NCBI RefSeq assembly: GCF_023074175.1
Contig: NZ_JADPKS010000008.1
Coordinates: forward strand, 62,001 to 126,000
Direction of reading: 5' to 3'
Length of the DNA stretch: 64,000 nucleotides
Origin: Bradyrhizobium sp. 139
Lineage (GTDB): Bacteria; Pseudomonadota; Alphaproteobacteria; Rhizobiales; Xanthobacteraceae
Below, piece by piece: positions 8,210 through 16,260 of this stretch. A model generated the notes under the pieces. It made no database searches. It saw only the letters and a list, made by a program, of their open reading frames with translations, and was not told the DNA's origin. Position numbers and translations under genes: made by a program. How positions within the stretch are numbered: position 1 is the first letter of the stretch; every line of letters starts with the position of its first letter.

Positions 8210-9610
8210 TCAGATCCCGGGATGACGCTTGTGCCAGTCGGTGACGCGCTGGAACGCATCGCCTGCGCGAACGAGGCCGGCCTCGTCGAAATGACGGCCG
8301 ACGAACTGGAAGCCGACCGGACCACCATTCGCGGTGAACCCGCCGGGCAATGTCACGGTCGGGCTTCCCGTCATATCGAACGGGCACGTGAACCGGAGCA
8401 AGCCCCCGATCAGCGAGGCGTCCTCGCCGAGCGCGGCCATCTTTGCGAGCGTGGGAGCGGCGAACGCCTGGGCCGGAACCGCGATGAGGTCGACCGTCTC
8501 GAACAGCAAACGCACTGCGCCGCGAAATGCCTCGCGGCGAAGCACGATCTTCTGATAATCCATGCCGGATTGCTGCCGGCCGAGATCGAGCAGGCCCGCG
8601 AGCGCCGGGCCGTACTCGTCCTTGCGCGCCGGATAGGTGTCTTCGTGCGCAACGGCGACCTCGATACCGCATAGCGGGAACCAGTCGTCGATGACCGCCT
8701 TGGGATCAGGGAACGTGATCTCCTTGATCTTCGCGCCGAGGTCGGCCGCTACACGGAGACCTTCAGTCAGCACCTTGGCGGCGGCATCGTCGGTGCCCTC
8801 GCCGGTCCACCGCCGGTCGACACCGATCGTGACGTCCCGGAGATTGCCGGACAGACCGGCAAGATAGTCGGGCACGGGCAGCGGCACCGACGTTGTGTCC
8901 TTGGAATCCTGCCCCGCGGTTACGCCGAGGATGGCACCGCAATCGACCGCGCTGCGCGCCATCGGGCCGATGTGGTCCAGCGTCGCCGCGAGCTCGAATG
9001 CACCGTAGCGGCTGACGCGGCCCCAGGTCGGCTTAAGTCCGGTGACACCATTGGCTGCGGACGGAAAGCGGATCGACCCGCCCGTATCGGTGCCGAGCGA
9101 TCCGAAACAGAGTCCTGCCGCGGTTGCGACACCGGAGCCGCTCGAGGATGCGCCGGGCCACAGATCCGCATTCCAGGGGTTCTTCGGCGGGTCGATCTTC
9201 GGATGATGATCGGCGTAGGCCCCCTCGGTCTGCTGCAGCTTGCCGAGAATGATTGCGCCGGCGTCCTTGAGCCGCGCGACCACCGTTGCATCCTCCGTCG
9301 GACGGAAATCGCGATGGATGGTCATGCCATGCGCTGCCGGCGCGCCCTTGGCCCAGCAAAGATCCTTGACCGCCACCGGCACGCCGTGCAGCGGCCCTCT
9401 GATCTTGCCGGATGCGATCTCCTTCTCGGCCGCGGCAGCATCTTCAAGCGCGGACTCCGTCATCACATGCGCATAGCTCTTGAGCTTGCCGTCGAGCTTC
9501 TCGATGCGCCCGAGCATCGCTTTGGTGACTTCCACCGGCGACAGCTCCTTCGCCTGGATCTTCTGTCCGACTTCGGCGAGTCCGAGATAGTGGAGATCTG
9601 TTGCGGCCAT
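8210..9610 (-). CDS. Amidase signature family hydrolase (first gene of amide operon)
   Basis: A 466-residue Ser-cisSer-Lys amidase. The catalytic lysine is in HGVPVAVKDLC (residue 82), the glycine/serine signature in GASSSGSGVAT, and the nucleophilic serine in DTGGSIRFP (residue 179). Motif spacing is identical to the amidase at 146-1549, so the pair probably arose by duplication and now brackets the operon. It is the first gene after the roughly 260-nt leader that contains an intrinsic terminator, so its expression should depend on antitermination. It lacks a signal peptide and is cytoplasmic. Confidence 0.92.
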   Translation of the reverse strand: MAATDLHYLGLAEVGQKIQAKELSPVEVTKAMLGRIEKLDGKLKSYAHVMTESALEDAAAAEKEIASGKIRGPLHGVPVAVKDLCWAKGAPAAHGMTIHRDFRPTEDATVVARLKDAGAIILGKLQQTEGAYADHHPKIDPPKNPWNADLWPGASSSGSGVATAAGLCFGSLGTDTGGSIRFPSAANGVTGLKPTWGRVSRYGAFELAATLDHIGPMARSAVDCGAILGVTAGQDSKDTTSVPLPVPDYLAGLSGNLRDVTIGVDRRWTGEGTDDAAAKVLTEGLRVAADLGAKIKEITFPDPKAVIDDWFPLCGIEVAVAHEDTYPARKDEYGPALAGLLDLGRQQSGMDYQKIVLRREAFRGAVRLLFETVDLIAVPAQAFAAPTLAKMAALGEDASLIGGLLRFTCPFDMTGSPTVTLPGGFTANGGPVGFQFVGRHFDEAGLVRAGDAFQRVTDWHKRHPGI

Positions 9611-9711
9611 CGTTCCTCATCCTCACACTCGACGTGACGCACCACCATCCTCGCGCATGCGTCACCGTTCTGGCGACACGGGCGCATCGCCAGCTTCCTC
9701 GACGGCAAACG

Positions 9712-9753
9712 AAAAAAGCCACCCGTCCCTCCCGAATGAGGCGACGAATGGCT
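9712..9753 (-). terminator. Intrinsic terminator in the leader of the amide operon
   Basis: On the minus strand AGCCATTCGTC (9753-9743) pairs with GACGGGTGGCT (9727-9717) over 11 positions (nine Watson-Crick, two G-U). Inside it CCTC pairs with GAGG around the hexaloop ATTCGG, and six T residues follow immediately (9717-9712). The hairpin lies about 100 bp upstream of the first amidase start, between promoter and gene, so it should act as an attenuator rather than mark the end of a gene. The antitermination regulator AmiR encoded divergently is the natural candidate to relieve it. Confidence 0.85.
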
Positions 9754-9783
9754 CAAATGCCGCAGCTATGATCTGTCGCTTCA
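9737..9783 (-). promoter_or_regulatory. Candidate antiterminator helix competing with the leader terminator
   Basis: On the minus strand TGAAGCGAC (9783-9775) can pair with GTCGCCTCA (9745-9737) with eight of nine positions matched. That second segment is also the inner left arm of the terminator, so the two structures exclude each other. A CCC just upstream and a GGG just downstream could extend the helix across a bulge. The enclosed stretch holds a small GGC-ATTTGA-GCC hairpin. Both hexaloops here, ATTTGA and ATTCGG, begin with A but carry G at position 5, whereas the published ANTAR-site consensus has A1 and G4, so the exact AmiR site stays uncertain. Confidence 0.5.
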
Positions 9784-9879
9784 GGGTCCGTGATCGAACG
9801 AAGCACTTAGTGCAAGGAACTGGACGTCATCGGCCAGATCGGCGCACGCGAGGTTCGACAGGTAGCCCTGTAGGATAAA

Positions 9880-9909
9880 AGTCTAAGTAACTGCCCATCG
9901 CATTGTCAA
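9880..9909 (-). promoter_or_regulatory. Candidate sigma-70 type promoter of the amide operon
   Basis: On the minus strand a perfect TTGACA (9909-9904) is followed after 18 bases by TAGACT (9885-9880), four of six matches to the -10 consensus. It would start a transcript near 9873 that reads through the attenuator before reaching the first amidase gene. The remainder of 9611-10020 holds this leader and the start region of amiC; no other gene is seen there. Confidence 0.5.
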
Positions 9910-10020
9910 CGATGCTGACTGCCTAAATTTCGAGTGTGCTGCGCAGCAAAACGGCAAGCCACTTGCGCTGTCACCGGCGATGATGATTTCATCTTCGCGT
10001 TGCGCGATCGAAAGCCCTCA

Positions 10021-11196
10021 ATGACCAAGCCGTCTGTTGCCGTTGGCATCATTTGCTCGCAGTCCGGGCCCTATCAGGCGATGGGCCGCGAGATCCTCAA
10101 GAGCGCGATGATGGCGGTCGACGAGATCAACAGCCAGACGGAGTTCGACTTCTCGATCGCACCCCATATTCGTGATCCTCGCGGCATCGTCTCCGAATAT
10201 CATACGGTCTGTGACGACCTCATCCGCAATGTCGGCGTGGAGCACATCATCGGCTGCTACACCTCGGCCTCGCGCAAACAGGTGCTTCCGATCGTGGAGC
10301 GCACCGATCGCCTGCTCTGGTATCCCGCCCGCTATGAAGGTTTCGAGTGCTCGGACAACGTGATCTATGTCGGCGCCTCGCCCAATCACAACGTGTTGCC
10401 GCTGGTCCGGTATGTGCTCGACAATCTGTCGCGGGAAATCTTCTGCGTCGGCTCCAACTACGTGTGGACATGGGAGACCAATCGCGTCACCCGTGAACTG
10501 GTCAGCGCGGCAGATGGCCATATCCTCGCCGAGCGGCTGCTCGAGCTCGGCGAAAGCGCCGTCGGTCACATTGTCGACGAGATCGTTCGTCGCAAACCGC
10601 CGATCGTGTTCAATACGCTGGTCGGAAGCTCGAGCTACGATTTCATCCGCGCATTTCACGCCGGCACCAAGGCTGCGGGGCTGAAGATTCCCATGCTGAG
10701 CTGTAGCCTGTGCGAGCCGGAACTGGCGATCGTCGGACCGGCATCGGCCGGCTGCATCACGTCGTCGGCTTATTTCGAGAGCATCCGCCTGCCGGAGAAC
10801 CGCGCCTTCGTCGCGCGCTGGAAGGCGCGCCATGGCGAGGACAGCAGTCCCTCCGTCGACGGCCAATCCGCCTATGTCGCGGTCTACCTGCTGGCGCGCG
10901 CACTGCAGCGCGCGGGAACGTCCGACATTGCCGAGGTGCGGCGCGCCGCGGCCGGCTATCGCTACAATTCGCCGCAAGGACCGGTCTGGATCGACGGCGG
11001 CAACAACCACTGCGTCCTTACACCGCGGTTGGCCGTGTCCAATGCGCAGGGACAGTTTGATATCTTCTGGGAAGCCGATGCGCCCGTTAAGCCGGATCCT
11101 TACCTGACGCAGCTCGACGTTGCGGTCAGCCCATCGAGGGAAACCCCGGCGCGCGGCGCATTGCCGAATGCGCCGCATTTGCGGGTTGTGAAATGA
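10021..11196 (+). CDS. amiC: AmiC-type amide sensor, negative regulator of AmiR
   Basis: A 391-residue periplasmic-binding-protein fold without a signal peptide, as in AmiC of Pseudomonas aeruginosa, a cytoplasmic amide sensor that binds and silences AmiR until an inducing amide is present. Family landmarks are GIICSQSGPYQAMG at the N-terminus, GCYTSASRKQVLPIVERTD near residue 80, WYPARYEGFECS near 103, and the late NNHCVL and KPDPYLTQLD segments. The start at 10021 is chosen by family alignment; its ribosome site is weak. Its stop overlaps the amiR start by 4 bp (ATGA), consistent with coupled, stoichiometric production. It is divergent from the amide operon. Confidence 0.92.
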   Translation: MTKPSVAVGIICSQSGPYQAMGREILKSAMMAVDEINSQTEFDFSIAPHIRDPRGIVSEYHTVCDDLIRNVGVEHIIGCYTSASRKQVLPIVERTDRLLWYPARYEGFECSDNVIYVGASPNHNVLPLVRYVLDNLSREIFCVGSNYVWTWETNRVTRELVSAADGHILAERLLELGESAVGHIVDEIVRRKPPIVFNTLVGSSSYDFIRAFHAGTKAAGLKIPMLSCSLCEPELAIVGPASAGCITSSAYFESIRLPENRAFVARWKARHGEDSSPSVDGQSAYVAVYLLARALQRAGTSDIAEVRRAAAGYRYNSPQGPVWIDGGNNHCVLTPRLAVSNAQGQFDIFWEADAPVKPDPYLTQLDVAVSPSRETPARGALPNAPHLRVVK

Positions 11197-11780
11197 GCAG
11201 ACCGTCTTCATTTTCGCTGCGCGGACGCAAGGCACTTGTGGCCATCAAGGACGAACGCGACGCCTCGATCGTGAGGCGCCAGTTCGAGCGTCTCGGTATC
11301 GAGGGTGTTGCATGGACGCCGGCTGAGCCCATCGACTACGCACCGGATTTGTCGCTGATCGACGACGAGTTCCTGCCCCTGCTGCAACCGGCGCAACGCG
11401 CGTTCTTGGCACGATCGCCCGTCATCGCGCTGCTCGGCACCGAGACACCAAGCCGCCTCAAGCTGGTGTTCGAACTCGATCCAGCCTCGTTCCTGATCAA
11501 GCCGTTGCGATCGGCCGGCATCTACGCTGCGCTCGTCATGGCATTCGAGCGCAACGAACGCACAAGCGAATTGAAACAACAGATTCTCAAGCTCGAGCAG
11601 CGCCTGCGGTCACGTCGCGTCGTGCTTGCCGCCGTCCTACAGGTGATGCATTCTCATACGCTCGCTGAACCTGCCGCCTTTGCACTGATCCGCAGAGCCG
11701 CGATGGAGCAGCGCAAGACGATCGAAGAACTCTCGGCGGAGATTACGGCAACAGGCATGCTCCCGCGCGCAACGGGTTAG
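11193..11780 (+). CDS. amiR: AmiR-type ANTAR-domain transcription antiterminator
   Basis: A 195-residue protein, essentially the length of P. aeruginosa AmiR. It has an N-terminal pseudo-receiver region (about 1-125), a central coiled coil around LKQQILKLEQRLRSRR (about 128-143), and a C-terminal ANTAR three-helix RNA-binding domain with the AFALIRRAAMEQRKTIEEL signature. No clear phosphoacceptor aspartate surroundings are visible, as in AmiR, which is controlled by AmiC rather than by a kinase. Family members bind leader RNA and prevent terminator formation. The terminator at 9712-9753 ahead of the amide operon is the obvious target. Confidence 0.9.
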   Translation: MSRPSSFSLRGRKALVAIKDERDASIVRRQFERLGIEGVAWTPAEPIDYAPDLSLIDDEFLPLLQPAQRAFLARSPVIALLGTETPSRLKLVFELDPASFLIKPLRSAGIYAALVMAFERNERTSELKQQILKLEQRLRSRRVVLAAVLQVMHSHTLAEPAAFALIRRAAMEQRKTIEELSAEITATGMLPRATG

Positions 11781-11941
11781 ATTGCTTTCTGTCGGGGCGA
11801 GGATCAGGCCGCAATTTCCTATGCCCTCCCCCTTTGCTGTCTTCATTGGCACATTGTGGAGATGCGACGCAGCACCCGCATCGCATAGCGCGCGATGATG
11901 GCGTTGGTCTGCTCCGTTTAGTGAGCGGCCTGGCATCCGGC

Positions 11942-12319
11942 TTATTTCGGAAACAGTTTGTCACGAATGTAGCGAGAGGTTGGGGTCAACTTGAGCCCAC
12001 GCGGCTTTCGCCATGCTGCCCGGTCGAGCTCCCTCTTGTCGCCGATCTTCAATGGACCTGAGACCTTCTTGCTCAGAAAGATCGCGTCGCTCATCCTTCG
12101 GCCGGACCGGCGGTTCTTGCCGTTGACTTCCTTCCACAGCCTCAACTCACCAAGCCTGAGCTTGGGCAGCTCCTCCATGATCTCGCGATGAAGGCACTTC
12201 CTCTCGCTCTCGCCGGCCCGCTTGCGGCCGCCCGGAAACATCCAGCGCTTGTCGCGCCGCCGTCTGACCAAGAGCACCCTGCCGTTCCTTGCGACGACAA
12301 GTTTTGATGACTTCGCCAT
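11942..12319 (-). CDS. Nudix hydrolase
   Basis: A 125-residue Nudix protein. The Nudix box is complete: G-x5-E-x7-REIMEE, from GRKRAGE to REIMEE near residues 31-50. Family members hydrolyse nucleoside diphosphates linked to another moiety; the substrate cannot be read from sequence. The arginine-rich N-terminus (LLVRRRRDKRWMFPGG) resembles small diadenosine/diphosphoinositol polyphosphate hydrolases, a weak hint only. It starts 3 bp after the EEP-family gene stop, so it is the last gene of the Ugp-like operon. It might process a nucleotide or phosphate product of the imported substrate. Confidence 0.9.
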   Translation of the reverse strand: MAKSSKLVVARNGRVLLVRRRRDKRWMFPGGRKRAGESERKCLHREIMEELPKLRLGELRLWKEVNGKNRRSGRRMSDAIFLSKKVSGPLKIGDKRELDRAAWRKPRGLKLTPTSRYIRDKLFPK

Positions 12320-12322
12320 TCT

Positions 12323-13162
12323 CTAGTCCGCCAGCTCGATCGCGAGAGGTTGGTGGTCGGAAGCATCGGTCGTCTCGTTGACGTCGATGCTGCGAACGTG
12401 ACGGACCAAATCCTCCGTCACGAAAATGAAGTCGCGACAGTCCGGCCCCTCGGCCCATTGCGCGCGGTCGTAGATTCCGCACGTCGGGGTCCGCGAGCGG
12501 TCAGGCCGCTTTTCGGTCCACGCATCCCGATAGTTGAGACCGGGCCGGCCGGAGCGGTCGATCAACGCATGCTGAGGGTCGGCGACGTCGAAATTGAAAT
12601 CACCGCACATCAGGCTCGACGCAGCAACAGTCTGGCTTCCATATGGCTCATCGTGCCGTGAGCCGGCCTGCCTTGGGCTCTCCGACGCGTCCTGTTGCAG
12701 ATCCAGCAAGCGCGCGATCTGCGCCTCGCGCTGATCGGCCGAATGAAACTCGAGATGCGTGTTGACGATGCGGATCGCGCCAAACGAGGCCTGAACCGTC
12801 ACCTCCAGAGCGTGACGGCGCATGCTGCGCACCCCGGCTGCGCCCGGCCACGGCAGCAGGTGATTGGCGATCTGCCACACCGGCAACCGCGACAGCGTCA
12901 TGTTGCCGAAGCGGTGGAGGTTGCCCTCTCGATCCATCGTCTCGATCGCCGGCCGGAATATGGCGGAGTAGCCGGGCAGCAGGGCTGCGAGCTCAGCGCT
13001 CTGGTCCGCTCCATCGCCAAATCTCGAGAAATTGGCGCTCACCTCCTGGAAGCAGAACACGTCTGCGTCGAGCGTCTGCCTGGCGACTGCAACGATCCTT
13101 CGCAGATCGGTCACACCGTCGCAGCCCTTCCCGCACTGTATGTTCCAGGTGAGAAGTCTCAT
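12323..13162 (-). CDS. Endonuclease/exonuclease/phosphatase (EEP) family metallohydrolase
   Basis: A 279-residue phosphoesterase of the DNase I/EEP superfamily. All core motifs are visible: N in LTWNIQCG, E in CFQEVSA, H in VNTHLEFHS, D and N in CGDFNFD, and D-H in ASDHQPLAIE. The start at 13162 shares bases with the permease stop in a TAATG arrangement, so translation is coupled to the transporter. No signal peptide is seen. In classical ugpBAEC operons this position is held by the glycerophosphodiesterase UgpQ. A phosphodiesterase from a different superfamily here suggests hydrolysis of an imported phosphodiester. That function is inference. Confidence 0.9.
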   Translation of the reverse strand: MRLLTWNIQCGKGCDGVTDLRRIVAVARQTLDADVFCFQEVSANFSRFGDGADQSAELAALLPGYSAIFRPAIETMDREGNLHRFGNMTLSRLPVWQIANHLLPWPGAAGVRSMRRHALEVTVQASFGAIRIVNTHLEFHSADQREAQIARLLDLQQDASESPRQAGSRHDEPYGSQTVAASSLMCGDFNFDVADPQHALIDRSGRPGLNYRDAWTEKRPDRSRTPTCGIYDRAQWAEGPDCRDFIFVTEDLVRHVRSIDVNETTDASDHQPLAIELAD

Positions 13163-13971
13163 TACCTGATACCTGCCCGCATGAACGATTGAACGAACTG
13201 CCGTTGGAACAGCAGAAAAGCGATCAGCAGTGGCGCCATCGTCATCACGGTCGCCGCTGTGATCACCGACCAATCCACGCCGGTCTCAGGAGCGCCGAAC
13301 ACGGCAAGTCCCACCGTGAGCGGCCGCGCTTCCACCGAATTCGTGACGATCAGCGGCCACAGGAAGTTGTTCCAGTGATAGCTGACGGAGACGAGGCCAA
13401 AGGCGACGTAGGTCGGACGGGCCAGCGGGACATAGACCCGCCAGAGAATTCCGAGCGGACCCGCTCCCTCGACCCGGGCGGCTTCGACCAACTCCTGAGG
13501 CACGCTCTTGAAGGTCTGCCGCAGGAGGAAGATGCCGAAGGCGCTCGCGAGATAGGGCAGCGCGATGGCAGGGATCGTATCGAGCAATCCTAGCCTCGCG
13601 ATCGCGCGGTAGTTCTCGACGATGAGGACGTCCGGCATGATCATCAGCTGGAGCAGAACGAGGGCGAAAGCGATGCCGCTGCCCTTGAACCTGAAGCGCG
13701 CAAAGGCATAGGCTGCCAGCGTCGATAGGATGAGTTGGCCGACCAGGATCAGCGTCACCAGCACGACCGTGTTGAGATAGTACCGGGCGAACGGTGCCTG
13801 GTTCCAGGCCCGGGCAAAATTCTCCAGCGTCCAGGGCGCGGACAGGCTGAACGACGTGGCGTAGGCGGCCGGGTGCAGCGCGCTCCAGAAGGCATAGGCC
13901 AATGGAGCAAGCCAGATCAAAGCAAGTAGCCAGGCTGCGACGGCCTCGACGGGGTGTGTCCGGCCTCTCAT
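13162..13971 (-). CDS. ABC sugar/glycerophosphodiester permease, UgpE type
   Basis: A 269-residue permease of the carbohydrate (MalG/UgpE) class with about six transmembrane segments. The cytoplasmic EAA loop reads VEAARVEGAGPLGILWRV. It overlaps the preceding permease by 4 bp (ATGA) and the following EEP gene by one base. Together with the gene at 13968-14888 it forms the translocation pore. The binding protein and ATPase of the same operon look most like UgpB and UgpC, so glycerol-3-phosphate, a glycerophosphodiester or a sugar are all possible cargo. Confidence 0.9.
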   Translation of the reverse strand: MRGRTHPVEAVAAWLLALIWLAPLAYAFWSALHPAAYATSFSLSAPWTLENFARAWNQAPFARYYLNTVVLVTLILVGQLILSTLAAYAFARFRFKGSGIAFALVLLQLMIMPDVLIVENYRAIARLGLLDTIPAIALPYLASAFGIFLLRQTFKSVPQELVEAARVEGAGPLGILWRVYVPLARPTYVAFGLVSVSYHWNNFLWPLIVTNSVEARPLTVGLAVFGAPETGVDWSVITAATVMTMAPLLIAFLLFQRQFVQSFMRAGIR

Positions 13972-14888
13972 TGGTAGTGGATCCTGCGATCGAGATAGCC
14001 GAACTTGATCAGCGCAATCACGCTCAGGAGCATCAAAAGCACCACCGTGAGCGTTGCGGCGTAGGAGGAATCCTGGAAGGTGAAGGCGACCTCATAGATG
14101 TAATAGAGCAGCAGCGTGCTTGCGTTGTTCGGACCGCCCTTGGTCATGATGACCAGATGGTCCACCAGCTTGAACGAGTTGATCACCGCGTTGATCGCCA
14201 CGAACAGCGTGGTCGGCATCAGCAGCGGGAACGTGATCCGGCGGAAGGTGTACCATCGGCTCGCGCCTTCGATCGCCGCGGCCTCTTCGAGATCCGGCGA
14301 GAGCTGCTGGAGAGCGGCGAGATAGAAGATCATGAAGAAGCCGGCTTCCTTCCAGATCACCATCACGATCAGGCAGCCCATCACCGTCGAAGGATCGCCG
14401 AGCCAGTTCCAGCCTCCGAGACCGAACAGTCCACGCAGTTGATCAAGCGCGCCATAATCCGGCGTGTAGAAGAACAGCCAGATGTTGGCGACGGCGATCA
14501 TCGGCAGCACCGTCGGCGTGAAATAGGCGAGGCGGAGAAAGCCGCGGCCGCGCATGTTGCGATTGACCCAGATCGCCATGATGAGCGCGAGCGTGATCGA
14601 GGTCGGGATCGTGCCGAGTGCGAACCAGAAATTGTTGACCAGCGCCTTCCAGAAGATCGGATCGGCCGCCATGGCTTGGTAGCTGTCGAGGCCGACATAG
14701 ACCTCGGTGCCGTTCCGCCTGGTGATGAACAGAGAATGCCGGATCGTCGCCAGGATCGGCCAATGCGTGAACGCAACCAGCAGCACCGCCGCCGGTAACA
14801 GCAGCAGCCACGCATTCACAGTATTCCACCACGCCTGCGACTGAGTGCGGCGTTCGGAAATTGGCAATGAGGCTGCGGTGTCCGTCAT
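13968..14888 (-). CDS. ABC sugar/glycerophosphodiester permease, UgpA type
   Basis: A 306-residue permease of the MalF/UgpA class with six predicted membrane spans. The EAA loop is LEEAAAIEGASRWYTFRRI, and the preceding periplasmic segment DYGALDQLRGLFGLGG is typical of this class. The start at 14888 (MTDTAASLPIS) is chosen because sequence further upstream is arginine-rich and unlike the family. It lies 46 bp after the receptor gene stop and overlaps the next permease by 4 bp. Confidence 0.9.
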   Translation of the reverse strand: MTDTAASLPISERRTQSQAWWNTVNAWLLLLPAAVLLVAFTHWPILATIRHSLFITRRNGTEVYVGLDSYQAMAADPIFWKALVNNFWFALGTIPTSITLALIMAIWVNRNMRGRGFLRLAYFTPTVLPMIAVANIWLFFYTPDYGALDQLRGLFGLGGWNWLGDPSTVMGCLIVMVIWKEAGFFMIFYLAALQQLSPDLEEAAAIEGASRWYTFRRITFPLLMPTTLFVAINAVINSFKLVDHLVIMTKGGPNNASTLLLYYIYEVAFTFQDSSYAATLTVVLLMLLSVIALIKFGYLDRRIHYQ

Positions 14889-14934
14889 TCCAGAACCGGC
14901 GGGATGGCGGCGAACCGCCAACCCGCCATTTCCC

Positions 14935-16212
14935 TTACTTGGCGGCGCGCAGCACGCGGTCGGACTGCGCCTGCGCGGCGGCCAGCGCTTCCTGCGGCTT
15001 CTGCGTGCCCGTGATCGCAGCCTGAACGGCATCGTTCACGAACTTGTAAATGCGGCCGTTCTCGTGGACGGACAGTTCAGGCACGGCATGCTCGAGCTGA
15101 TCACGCGCGACGGTCGCCTGCGGAAAACCCTTCGCGTAGTCCTCCATCGCCTTGGTCTTGTAGGCCGCCGGCGAGACGGCAACGTAACCGGTCTTCATGC
15201 TCCATTCCGCTGCGCGCTCGGGCGCCGTCATCCACTGGATGAACTTGACGGCGGCTTTCTGCTGCTCAGGCGATGCGCTCTTGAAGATGTAGAAGCTGCC
15301 GCCGCCGGTCGGCGAGCCCCGCCGCTCTTTGGCAGGGAGCATGGCGACGCCGAACGGGAATTTCGCGGCGTCCTTGACGGCCGTGAGGTTACCGGTGGTG
15401 TGCCACATCATTGCCGTCTTGCCTTCGAGGAAGTCGGTGCGCAGCGTGGCCCAGTCGATGCTGCCTGTCGGCATGACGTTGTGCTTGCGCGACAGGTCGA
15501 CCCAGTAGTCGAGTGCGCCGACCGTCTTCGGCGCGGTCAGATAGACCTCGGTGCCGGCCTCGTTCATCATCTTCTGGCCGTTCTCGATGGCCAGGGCCTG
15601 CAGCATCCAGTAGCCGTAGCCGGTCGTCGGTATCTCGACGCCCCAGCGCGTGATGTTGCCGGAGCCGTCCTTCTTAATCAGCTTCTTCGACATTTCGGTC
15701 ATTTCGTCCCAGGACGCCGGCGCCTTCTCCGGATCGAGACCGGCCACCTTGAAGGCGTCCTTGTTCCAGTACAGCACGATGGTCGAGCGCTGGAACGGGA
15801 TACTCCAGGTCTTGCCGTCGACCTGGCCGTTGGCCATGAACGCCGGATAGAATTCCTTGAACCACGCCTTGTCGCTGACGAGGCCGTCGAATGGCACGAT
15901 GGCGTTTTCGTCCATCAGCGTGAAGACGTCGGTGGACAGCAGGACCGACAGCTGCGGCGGCTGGCCGCCCTTCATGGCGGTCATCGCCTTGGTCATTGTG
16001 TCCGTGTAGTTGCCGGCATAGACCGCGGTGATCCTGATATCCGCATTCTCCTTCTCGAAGCGCGAGACCATGTCGTCGATGATCTTGGTGACGGGGCCGC
16101 CGACCGCGACCGGATAGTACATTGTCAGATCCACGGCGGCCGCGGGGCGGGCAGCGCCAAAGGACAACGCGGCGAACGTGGCCGCCATCAACAGTGTTCG
16201 TCGAGCAAACAT
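14935..16212 (-). CDS. Extracellular solute-binding protein, UgpB-like
   Basis: A 425-residue periplasmic binding protein of family 1. It has an N-terminal signal peptide (MFARRTLLMAATFAALSFG, cleavage after ARPAAA). The mature start VDLTMYYPVAVGGPVTKIID and the segment DIRITAVYAGNYTDTMTKA resemble UgpB glycerol-3-phosphate receptors. It lies between the ATPase gene and the permeases of the same operon. Cargo is probably a phosphorylated glycerol compound or sugar; the match to UgpB is a family-level judgement. Confidence 0.88.
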   Translation of the reverse strand: MFARRTLLMAATFAALSFGAARPAAAVDLTMYYPVAVGGPVTKIIDDMVSRFEKENADIRITAVYAGNYTDTMTKAMTAMKGGQPPQLSVLLSTDVFTLMDENAIVPFDGLVSDKAWFKEFYPAFMANGQVDGKTWSIPFQRSTIVLYWNKDAFKVAGLDPEKAPASWDEMTEMSKKLIKKDGSGNITRWGVEIPTTGYGYWMLQALAIENGQKMMNEAGTEVYLTAPKTVGALDYWVDLSRKHNVMPTGSIDWATLRTDFLEGKTAMMWHTTGNLTAVKDAAKFPFGVAMLPAKERRGSPTGGGSFYIFKSASPEQQKAAVKFIQWMTAPERAAEWSMKTGYVAVSPAAYKTKAMEDYAKGFPQATVARDQLEHAVPELSVHENGRIYKFVNDAVQAAITGTQKPQEALAAAQAQSDRVLRAAK

Positions 16213-16260
16213 TTTTCCGTCTCCTTCGTTACCTCGTTCGACCGTTCTGACGCTGCCGCC

